The translations under genes and the position numbers were made by a program. A stretch of 11,157 nucleotides of DNA from Ichthyophonus hoferi (lineage: Eukaryota; Opisthokonta; Ichthyosporea; Ichthyophonida; Ichthyophonidae), in assembly GCA_002751075.1 (NCBI GenBank), contig NAOQ01000415.1:21340-32496 (forward strand), read 5' to 3'. Every line of letters begins with the position of its first letter. The stretch's first letter is position 1. Shown here one piece after another: positions 1 through 8,059 of the stretch. The notes under the pieces are model-generated. The model saw only the letters and a program-made list of their open reading frames with translations. It did no database searches and was not told where the DNA came from.

Positions 1-240
1 TGAATATTAATAAACAAATTTTCATTTTTTTGCTGTTTAGGGTTTGTGTTTTTTTTCATTTTTCAATATATATAGTGAGCTATTTAAACAGGGATGAGGA
101 ATAGAAGAATAATAATGACTTCAGTATATAGCCATGATAATGTTTGAAAGGTTCGTAGTAGACCAACCTCGTTAATGCAGAGCGGAGATACATTTGGCCC
201 AGCATGTTTAAGAGTAAATGACAATAGTTGCATGCTAGAC

Positions 241-269
241 CCAATTGTAATTGGCCAACGTTATATAAA
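241..269 (+). promoter_or_regulatory. CCAAT and TATA-like cluster
   Basis: Three elements lie within 29 bases. An inverted CCAAT pair (CCAATT gt AATTGG, 241-254) overlaps the palindrome TTGGCCAA (251-258), and TATATAAA follows at 262-269. The order and spacing look like a compact RNA polymerase II promoter pointing right, with a start expected near 295. No gene is recognisable downstream, so it may be an orphan promoter, the promoter of a non-coding RNA, or chance in AT-rich DNA. Confidence 0.25.
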
Positions 270-295
270 GTGTACGCAGATCTTTCACTCTTTCA

Positions 296-349
296 GGAGT
301 CGGAGAGGTCTTCACTAACATTACAGGTTCTTGTAAGACCGTTGACTCC
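296..349 (+). other. Inverted repeat able to form a hairpin
   Basis: GGAGTC (296-301) pairs perfectly with GACTCC (344-349), and GGTCTT (307-312) with AAGACC (335-340). They are separated by an internal loop of 5 and 3 bases and closed by a 22-base loop. It begins about 27 bases after the TATA-like element at 262-269, roughly where transcription would start. It is not the fold of any RNA family I recognise, and chance cannot be excluded. Confidence 0.3.
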
Positions 350-499
350 ATATGGGAACGTAGTTCGATCTAAGTCCTGATAAACATGCGGATGATGAAA
401 TGACCACTCTTAGATTAGTTTATTGCCAATTGCACAACGTTTCCTACCAGGCAAATTGTTTTGTCGATAAAAAGTCTGAGAGCCCTTATATTTGTTAAG

Positions 500-730
500 T
501 AATTAGCTAACGAGCCATTCAATTAAGGATGCATAGTATTCGGGTATCGAGATGGGTGACAATTCTTGCGGACCAAGTGCTCATCTGTGAATTATAGATT
601 CGAGTTAAGATAAGCTAAAATAATTATAGGAGGCCAAATGATCTTCTGTGAATTGTATTAAGCAGTAAGAATCTTTAAAATCCCTAGCCGAAAATCGGAA
701 GACATGATGAACTTTAGTAGATTAACTTAG
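500..730 (+). repeat. Diverged direct repeat, copy A
   Basis: This is the left member of a pair with 885-1045. Bases 506-547 match 890-932 at about 80 percent with one indel, and bases 644-682 match 971-1009 at 31 of 39. Weaker similarity runs on through about 700-726. Copy A also carries an internal tandem duplication with a 61-base period (571-593 against 632-654, 19 of 23 identical). This explains why the offset between copies falls from 384 to 327 bases. I cannot assign a family: no coding sequence, terminal inverted repeat or target duplication is visible. Confidence 0.6.
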
Positions 731-884
731 CCAACCATGCCATTGTTAGATACAAAAGCTAATTAGTAATTGGAAAAGCACGTGGAATCCTGGACAAAAT
801 CAATTAGATTACATCTACAAGATGGGACACTAGCCATCCGTTAAGGTACTGGCAGCATAGGTGCTTCTATCGTTGAGTATTTGT

Positions 885-1045
885 GGAAGGCTAGCAAGCC
901 ATTCAAATGCGGATACAATAGTATTCGAGTATGAGAGAAGATCAGAAAATTCTAGTCGGCCTCTGCAGCCTTTCGTGATTTGTATTAGCCAATAAGAATC
1001 TTTACGATCAGTCCCAATGACATTAATGAACACAGCTATGATTGA
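885..1045 (+). repeat. Diverged direct repeat, copy B
   Basis: This is the right member of the pair with 500-730. It has one version of the segment that is doubled in copy A. The best-conserved stretches are 890-932 and 971-1009, each about 80 percent identical to copy A, with A/G differences frequent in the first. The similarity probably extends somewhat further left (about 843-890 against 443-510) but becomes too weak to align confidently by eye. Confidence 0.55.
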
Positions 1046-1580
1046 CACGCGAAAAATGAATCTAGGGCAATAATATACCAATCGAATACCTTTTAATTAT
1101 CTAATCGACTATATATATAATATTATGATATTGGTTAAATAAATAATAATAGAACTATCTCAGATTCTTATATTTATCAAATAACTTTGATACAAGTGTT
1201 GATATAATTGAATCAACGGCTAATCTATGATCATTGTATCCAATCAAAAACTATATCTATCTATATACCCCAAGAAGAGCTCACAATAGGAAGATCACTA
1301 AGGGGGCAGACTACCGTCACCATTAATAGAACACTAATTGGATCAATGCTGCATACAGTAGCCTATAAATAGTACTCAGTAACCGTATAGCTAACTACCC
1401 ATAGTTTAAGACAGGGCCTGCCTGCTAGTATAGATAACTAGAATAGATGGATGCTGTAAATATATAAACCTAAACAAACTATAACTTGTAGACTTTCAGA
1501 TATTACCTGCTTCTAATAAATCACAGGGCCAGCAGCCTTTAGATGTACGTATAGTACAGCTTTACTAGTCTAGTTGCAAT

Positions 1581-2040
1581 ACCACAATATTATGATACTA
1601 TAATACTATTTTACTATTACACTGCTATATTATGATACGATTATATTATGATAATATTATACTATTGTACTATTACACTACTGTATTATCTTACTGTTAT
1701 AATGTTATAACATTATGTTATTATACTGTGCTGCTATACAATAATATTACTGTATTATTATATTATTATACTTTTATACTTCTGTACTATTATACTATTA
1801 TATCATCATACTCATAACTAATAGAATAATATATTATTATATTACCATACTATTATACTACTATATCATTCATTATATTATTATACTATAATATCATTAT
1901 ACTATTATACTATTATATTATTATACTATGATATCATTATACTTTTATATTAATATATTATTATACTATTGTATTATTATATTGTTATAGTATTATATTA
2001 TTATATTATTATACTATTATACTATTATACTATGATGTTA
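1581..2040 (+). repeat. Degenerate TATTATAC/TAT simple repeat
   Basis: About 460 bases are made almost wholly of TAT, TAC and TATTATAC-like units, with occasional G interruptions. The purest part is near the right end, where TATTATAC recurs without change around 2005-2030. The composition leaves one plus-strand frame open by chance (rich in Tyr, Leu and Ile), but nothing about it is coding. Its edges are sharp against ordinary sequence on both sides. Confidence 0.85.
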
Positions 2041-3263
2041 TAAGCCATATGCACATTACAAAGACCCCTTGTGATCTCTAAGATAACAAGATAACATGAC
2101 TAAAGGGTTTAATTATAAAGAGAATTATTGTAAAGCTTCCAGGTATCTCCTCTAGTATTTATGATATAACTTCCAATTAACGAAAGGAGGAGAAGTGCAC
2201 AAACTAAGCGCTAACTGCTTGACTCACTGTAATATATCCTGAAAAAGAACAACATTTGTTTTCTTTTGTCTAACCCGCGGACTGAGGTATTGTCTTAGTT
2301 GACGGCTCATACTAGGAAGTAAAAGGGATTTGATTCGAATATTTTTTTCGGTGATCACCAATGAATTGAGCAGGCGTTAATTAGTCCTCCGCCAATTTTC
2401 TAACCTGCCAGTATATCTAATCTAATCAGGTAATTAATAAATTATTTACGTATTGAAATTATATAATGGTAGTGCAGAGCTTTACCGTAAACTCGCGCAT
2501 TTTTCGTATCTACGAGCGTAAAAGAAGTAGGAATTGAGATCTAAGTTAATTGTATAATTAGAAAAGGCCTATGTAACAACTATATCTTTATAAGTATTGC
2601 ACCGCCAATTGTCCAATGAACCTAATTATAAGTAACTAAAGGATGAATAAAGTTAACCAATGAGATAGTGCAGTGGAGGTTAATGTCCTCGGTTATTAAT
2701 AAATTAAAATAATCCTAATTACTCGCTTAAAATTACAACAAAAATCAACAGAGGCCATGACCTGTTCTTCCCCGTTACAACATACAGTTGGCTAGCTAGA
2801 CCTACAAGGATTGTACAAGGATTGTTTTAAATTTTAAGTATTATATATTATATAAGTCAAAGATAACAAGTTTATGTCGATAGGCCGATTTCTCAGAGTA
2901 ATCCTAGGTAATGAGAGATAGGGTTCTACCGTAGCTTGGAGCCAGGGTTAGTAATAGGCGGTGTCGGAAGGGGGTGGAACCTAATTAAAAATTGCAAAGA
3001 ATAAGGATGTAAACAAATCAATATTTAATGCATGTTAATGCTTGTGTGCAGGTATACACATGCATATATGGATGTAGAGATATGCACATAGACTAGTACG
3101 GATTTGTTTTTTTTTTTGCATATGCCTATATATATTTATAAGCTATTAACTATGGACCCCTTGAAGAGCAAAGATAAAAAAATAAAAAATAAATCAATTA
3201 GGTAATAAGAAGTGAGGAGGACATATGACTGATATCGATGGGAAGCGTTGTCTTATAGCCAAG
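2041..3263. other. Intergenic region and cyclin 3' flank
   Basis: I see no supported gene. The right part should hold the 3' UTR of the cyclin gene. No AATAAA occurs on the minus strand close to the stop codon. The best candidates are ATTAAA at 3029-3024, about 235 bases after the stop, and a TATAAA-like site near 3134-3139. Other items are an 11-base tandem duplication (ACAAGGATTGT twice, 2804-2825), a run of T near 3107-3117, and a GC-richer patch at about 2880-2990 listed separately. Confidence 0.55.
2932..2988 (-). other. Exon-like GC-rich patch, unassigned
   Basis: On the minus strand a good pyrimidine-rich acceptor ending in AATTAG is followed by an open stretch reading about FHPLPTPPITNPGSKLR and then a TAG stop. 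GC content and codon look stand out from the surroundings. It could be an alternative terminal exon of the upstream cyclin gene or a chance island. No family similarity is recognised, and 17 residues are too few to judge. Confidence 0.15.
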
Positions 3264-5720
3264 CTATGGGATAATGGCAGGTGGTGGGGATGGTACAAAG
3301 TTATCCTCACTAACTACTCTCTTGAATGGGGCACAAGGGTGTTCTTTCTGTATACTGTTGCTTGAATTTAGCTTGTTAGCTGTAGAGACGGTTAAACGGG
3401 CCGGCTGAATTCCGTTACAGACATCTGCTCTGAATCCATACACACGGAGATCAAAGTAATGTTGGGCGTACTCACCCAGGGAGATAGAGACATTAAATAC
3501 TAGTAGCTCCAACATTTTACGTTCTAATTGGTTCATACTTTCTAATGTGACGTCAGGAAGGACGACAAGGTAATCTGAATTCCATACTGCCTGTGTAGGT
3601 GTAGGGGTAGGAGTAGTTGTACGTGGATATATTGCGTATGAGGATGTAGATTCAATAGGTAGGTGAGAGCGTATGACCATAGATAGATTATGTAGTATGC
3701 GTAGAGGATGGGTAGGGTAAGGAGAAAATATATATTGATCGATGAAAAGAAAGTGTTTGCAATTGTTAGCTCTATTTGTGACTACTTCTCTTTCTCTCTG
3801 TGAATGTGTTATTATGGTAGGGTAAAGTAGATGCAAAGTTAGGTAGACTAGATAATAGCAATAACCAGGTCACAGTGGGAAGAGTTGAACTTCATTATAG
3901 GTGCTGCTTATTAAAATGAATATAACTTTGCAAATACATAAATATATAAAGTAACCTCAGTTATAAATAAGAAGGGAAGGGATTATAATATACATGGACA
4001 GGGAGTAGATATTATATTGGTGAATTAGTATAGCTATAGGAGAATAAGGAGTAAAATATCTTATAATTGAAAGTTAAAGGCATTTAGTTAAAAAAAAGCA
4101 GGCATATAGGCCTATATATGTATCTATATGCATGCATTATATTATAATAGCATTTATATAATCAGATCTAGCTCTATCTACCTACCTGATCATCCCATAC
4201 TTTAGAGGCTAGTATTACAGCCCCCAAGATCACTCGCTTCCAATTGGCTGGTTGAAGGACCAATCCAGCATTGTGCAGTCTTGTAATATAAACCATAGTC
4301 AAAATTATAGTGGATGCCTTAAGGACAGCTGCCTTAAAAAATTTAGAGAGGAAGTCGTGGATCTCCATAACACTGAGGAGGCGGGTACGATAATCCGAAG
4401 AAACAAAAAGCTTCTGATAAAAATAAATTAATATTAAAATTAATATTAGAATGAAATAAAAATCAGTAAATTAGTATATAATGATAATATAATATAATAG
4501 TAATGATAATAATAACAGTAATAATAATAGTATTAATGAATTGTGTGATAGAAGTAGATTGAAAAATGAAAGTTAAATTAAACTGTATAAATGAAAAACA
4601 AAAAAACAAAAAGTGACAAAAAATATATGTAGAAGGTACGTAGTAGAAAGAGAAAGACAATAGAATTTTAAGGTGGTATGAAATTATAGGTTGACGAATC
4701 AGATAGGGTACTCCTATCTGCAAATTTGAACTTCTGTGCCTTTGTAATTAAATATTTGAAGGGATACAATACTATATGTAATACGGTTATAATGAGAGAT
4801 ATAAAGCAATCATACTGTAAGGGGATGTTTCTTCTCGTCAAAGATTGAATCAAATTCAGGTAAACATTTCTCTTCGAATACCTTCTTGAACGACATATAA
4901 ATTGCTGTGGAGACACTGTAGGGGTGACTGTATAGTTAAGGTCTGGATGGATGAATAGATAGATGGATGTACTAATATAGTATAATGAGTAAGTAAAATG
5001 TATGAGTATTGTTTCATGCATGTATGTACATGTATATAAAGAGGTATGTAAGTGTGGAGATCTGTGGGTACAGGTGTGGCTGTATCCATAATATGTTACT
5101 ATGGCTGTATGCATTGTAAGCATTATAGTCATGATCACTCACCAACTCAGTATCTCACTCAAATCAGGCTGGTCAAGTGTCTGATCAACAAACAATGTAG
5201 AACAGGAATTAGACCGTAATCCAACTCCCTTTAATCCTGCTGTTGCTTTTTTCTTTATATTTTTATTATTGTGTTCTGTGTGCAAGGATATAGTTACATC
5301 TTGACTAAGGGTACGTTTTGTATTACTTTTAGCTATCGGCTGGCCTCCTCCTTTTATGCACCTGCGTACTTTGGCTACTTCATCTGCCCCCACGGATTCA
5401 TGGAACTCAGAGTAAAACGCACTACTGCTTCTTCTTGTAGAAGTGCTTGTAGTATCTGGAAATGTCACGGAAATATGTTGAAGACCACTACAATCATGTT
5501 TGGTACGAGGTAGTGTATTACGTGTAACCATGGATTCTGACCGTTTATTAGGAAACTTTTCTTCTATTATCTCAGTATTTACTATGTCTATTAATTGCGA
5601 AATACTTTCTAAGGCGGCAGGGGTGGACTGATGGCGTTTTTTCCTGTAGCGGGTACTAGAAGATGTTTTAGATTTGGTTAATTTGTGCTTTTTTATAAGG
5701 CCTGACATTCCTTGACCCAT
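3264..5720 (-). CDS. CCNY: Cyclin Y (four exons, complete)
   Basis: Exons 5720-5143, 4915-4816, 4413-4186 and 3590-3264 join in frame (phases 2, 0, 0) into 410 residues; all introns are GT-AG. Human cyclin Y, recalled from memory, is 341 residues, and most of the excess is N-terminal. The known family activates CDK14 and CDK16 at the plasma membrane and promotes LRP6 phosphorylation in animals. Seen here: MGQGMSG (N-myristoylation pattern), a basic stretch (residues 10-31), a long Ser/Thr-rich low-complexity region, SNSCSTLF then DQPDL (about 170-187), IFDEKKHPLT (about 217-226), and a cyclin box with PANWKR (281-286) and SKVWDDQAVWN (296-306). MNQLERKMLELL and YAQHYFDLR follow, then a tail KRVVSEDNF...PPPAIIP that mirrors the human end SADNL...SPAIIS. 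Ser172 and Ser396 sit where the human 14-3-3 sites (Ser100, Ser326) would fall. The ATG at 5720 has A at -3 and G at +4; the open frame upstream of it contains no earlier ATG. What is inferred: the partner kinase and localisation. Confidence 0.93.
3591..3618 (-). repeat. Telomere-like hexamers as pyrimidine tract
   Basis: On the plus strand this reads as consecutive GTAGGN-type units (TGTAGG, TGTAGG, GGTAGG, AGTAG). In the transcript it is CTACxC repeated straight into the CAG acceptor of cyclin exon 4, so a simple repeat serves as the pyrimidine tract. A related (ACACTT)n tract precedes an NAA15 acceptor at about 10665-10690. Confidence 0.6.
4128..4137. promoter_or_regulatory. ATGCATGCAT palindrome in cyclin intron 3
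   Basis: This is a 10-base perfect palindrome about 50 bases after the exon 3 donor of the cyclin gene. It carries TGCATG on either strand. Exactly the same 10-mer recurs at 6421-6430 between the genes, with shorter versions at 5015-5022 (intron 1) and 7394-7402. UGCAUG is the known Rbfox splicing-factor site in animals; whether that applies here is unknown. AT-rich DNA with many ATG/CAT steps can produce such sites by chance. Confidence 0.25.
4429..4448. repeat. TAATATTA doublet in cyclin intron 2
   Basis: Two copies of the palindrome TAATATTA are separated by AAAT, some 15 bases from the 3' splice site of cyclin intron 2. The whole 402-base intron (4815-4414) is strongly AT-rich and includes GATAATATAATA-like and AATAAT runs. 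I assign no function. Confidence 0.5.
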
Positions 5721-5800
5721 TTTTGTATAGGGTTTTGCTGCTGTTACGATTGTTATTGTTGTTTTGTTGTTGTTGTTAATTCTTAAATACAGATCCAATC
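5721..5800 (-). promoter_or_regulatory. Cyclin Y 5' leader, CAA-rich, with TATA-like site
   Basis: Read on the minus strand, the bases before the cyclin ATG are a nearly G-free (CAA)n leader (about 5777-5751), followed by a short stretch ending ACAAAAATGG. Such leaders are expected to be unstructured and easily scanned. A TATTTAAG element (5789-5782) and an inverted CCAAT (5795-5799) lie 60-80 bases upstream of the ATG and may be core promoter parts; the transcription start itself cannot be read from sequence. Confidence 0.45.
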
Positions 5801-7759
5801 AAGTGATCATTACTGAAACTGGTCAAGCAATATTAATCACTACTAGTTATACAATTGGTGTCCGATCGCTATGGACAAATCAATAGAACTGACAGAGTTT
5901 CTGTTCTTATTGAGATGACTACTATTGCTTTTTTTAAAATATGAAGCAAATGATGAACATCCTAGGAATCATAAATGAATATTCACTCCATAATAGGTGG
6001 ATAATTCGTACTTTCCTCATTTACAATTAGGGCCGATCCCGTAATACGTTAAGTTAGATCTAATGTGGGAGCTGCGGTTATGGCTGGCTGCTGGTCACCG
6101 AAGATCAATTATCTACTATCGTCCTCATTTGAATGCTAATTACCTCATTAACATAAAGGGCTCACAGTATGTATTGACAAATCAATTTACTTGTTGATAA
6201 CGTTATGCAATTAACTAATATCGGACCAATCATTTCACAAACTGCTTGTTATCAGAACTTCGGAGTTAATGGTCTTGCAACAATTTTGATTGTCAGTTGT
6301 AGAGTGTTTTTTATACCAAAGCCATTTTAGAGTGAAAATATATGTCTTTGAGAATACTGTATACAAGCAAATGTGCTGTGCATACATGCATCCCGTGTAT
6401 ATGTATTCAGCCATATTTATATGCATGCATCTGGAACGTGCTGCTACAGATCTAAATAAATTTTAAAAAATACCAAACGTCAGTTTTATTTATAGATTTG
6501 TATAATACCTATATTCTATCTAAATCGTCGATGAAATGTAGTAATCTTATCTATTAAACGTTTGCCTCGGATCCAAGATCTATCAAAATTGAGTGGTAGA
6601 GATCCTGCAACTAATAATAAACCATTTTAGATCATGTTTGGGGTCCAAATAATATCTTGCCTAAGCATCCTGCCTAGATACACACTTGCACTTTTATACT
6701 CTTTTAGTCATGTAATTGTTAAATTTATATTATGTCTATGTTGCGCTGGTGAGAATTATTTTCAGTTAGTCATTCTAGTTAACTAACTGCCTATCCAATA
6801 TAATTTAATTCTCCAACTATAATGCGAGTGCTACAATACAAGTATTTATATTAAACGCTCACCTAAAATGTCATTGTCTTTAAACATATCGCAGGTTCTC
6901 TCTCCTGACTGAATACAATCTCACATAAATACTTTTCAAGATGTCTACCTAATATACTATGCTACCGACTTTACTCCACACTTCAAAGTCACAGAGACAG
7001 AAATATGCTGGAATATATGTAGAACCAGCAGCAAAACAGCCCAAGGAAAACCTGTGCATATTTATACACAAATGCCGTTGATAATAAGTCCATCCATATC
7101 TTCAAAACATATCTGGATCTGATTGCTACAACTTCTCAATAACAACAGTAAATTTGCATAATGTTTTCGAAAACATACGGAGAGAGGAGGGGAAAAAGTT
7201 TTCCTGCTGCTGCACAACTGCACAGCAAGAAGCTCAATATAGACAACACACACACACTATAGTATAGCGCCAATACCAAAAACCGAACTTAGTCAGACAT
7301 AAATGAATCTAAGTGTGGAACTAGCACTAACAATATCCGGCAGCAATCACTGTGATCATTCTCCAAGACTACATATTTCATTTGGGCATTCGTATGCATG
7401 CAACCCTTTCAAAGGCAAATAGGTAGGTATTGAAGATATATATTCACATAAATCAGACAATTATTGAGAAAAATCAACAATTACATTTGCGAGCGGCAAA
7501 TACGGAATTTGAAAAAATACACAAAAAACTACTGCCTCTTGTTTAGTACGAACCCAATTAATACTTTACATATTCTTACAAGAACACGCCACGATATGGC
7601 TAATAAAAGCACAATCTGATTACGCAAATATTATCACTTTATGCTTTATACTATCAGAAAACTCTATATTGGGAATGCAACGCCCTAAGCAATAAAGGGC
7701 TGAACAATCGTAAAAGGTAGGATAGTCTAGTTCCAAATCCATGTTGACAATCGGGTAAA
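5801..7759. other. Intergenic region between NAA15 and cyclin Y
   Basis: About 2 kb with no supported gene on either strand. The part nearest the cyclin gene should be its promoter. It includes a small ACAGA/TCTGT hairpin (5892-5904), the repeated word GACAAATCAAT (5874 and 6177 areas), and a somewhat GC-richer patch at about 6030-6130. Open frames at 6235-6426 and 7062-7253 (minus) show no domain, no splice logic and no codon bias. A short CA run lies at about 7245-7256. Confidence 0.6.
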
Positions 7760-8059
7760 TAATATCTTCATCCTGTTTTTATTATTGGTTTGAGTGTTTA
7801 ATCATAAGAACCCACTCTAACAGCGATTCAATGATGCCATTCTAGTGGATCTATCAGTTTAAACCAAACTTTAACCAATATCATCATCCACATACCAAGT
7901 CTAAACTTCGTAAATATTAAAAAAAAATGTCGAAAGTCTCCACCATCAGGATATAATTGTTGTACATGGATAAAGACTTGTATTACGTATATAAAATGAT
8001 TTATCGTCTTAAACACAAACTGCATTTGGCAGTGAGCTCGCCCTGGGACAAATCATCGG
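7760..8059 (-). other. NAA15 3' untranslated region
   Basis: This is the sequence downstream of the NAA15 TAG (8062-8060) up to and just past a minus-strand AATAAA. It is AT-rich, with an A/T run near 7919-7927, and contains an open frame (7828-8025, minus) with no recognisable similarity that is best read as chance within the UTR. The extent is inferred from the signal only. Confidence 0.5.
7778..7783 (-). terminator. AATAAA polyadenylation signal of NAA15
   Basis: A canonical AATAAA on the minus strand, about 280 bases after the NAA15 stop codon and with no other canonical signal between. A T/G-containing stretch follows further downstream. This is a plausible end of the transcript. Confidence 0.5.

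Larger units (their letters stand above)
1..1580. other. Non-coding region with old direct repeats
   Basis: I find no coding exon with both splice signals and recognisable protein similarity on either strand. The stretch is AT-rich with stops in all frames; the longest open frames are short and look like chance. What it does hold is a pair of diverged direct repeats (about 500-730 and 885-1045), a CCAAT/TATA-like cluster at 241-269 and a 12-bp-paired hairpin at 296-349. From about 1100 to 1270 it is mostly AT-rich with ATAT runs. It is probably intergenic, or intronic to a gene lying off the left edge. Confidence 0.6.

Noticed and set aside
145-318. Plus-strand open stretch containing MQSGDTFGPACLRVNDNSC, faintly like ubiquitin-like/OTU protease words (QSGD, DNSC)
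   Set aside because: About 58 codons between stops, no splice signals or continuing homology, and the similarity is limited to four-residue words. It overlaps the promoter-like cluster. Too weak to annotate.
1632-1817. Plus-strand open frame rich in Tyr, Leu and Ile
   Set aside because: It is the translation of the TATTATAC simple repeat; the composition alone keeps it open.
2325-2350. TTGATTCGAAT word resembling a tRNA B box
   Set aside because: No A box, acceptor stem or anticodon arm can be placed around it. The similar words near 360 and 7548 fail the same test.
1-3200. Possible decayed transposon or virus-derived element to explain the gene-poor left third
   Set aside because: No recognisable coding remnant, long terminal repeats, terminal inverted repeats or target duplications could be seen; only the unassigned direct repeat pair is supported.
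4463-4723. Minus-strand open frame of 86 residues
   Set aside because: It lies inside cyclin intron 2 and beyond, is AT-driven hydrophobic sequence, and has no domain or splice logic.
5271-5513. Plus-strand open frame of 80 residues
   Set aside because: Antisense shadow of cyclin exon 1.
5721-5798. Upstream extension of cyclin exon 1 from an in-frame TTG
   Set aside because: There is no ATG in the extension. The ATG at 5720 has a good context and creates the expected Gly2 for myristoylation.
7062-7253. Minus-strand open frame of 63 residues between the genes
   Set aside because: No recognisable motif, no codon bias and no flanking splice or promoter signals; likewise 6235-6426.
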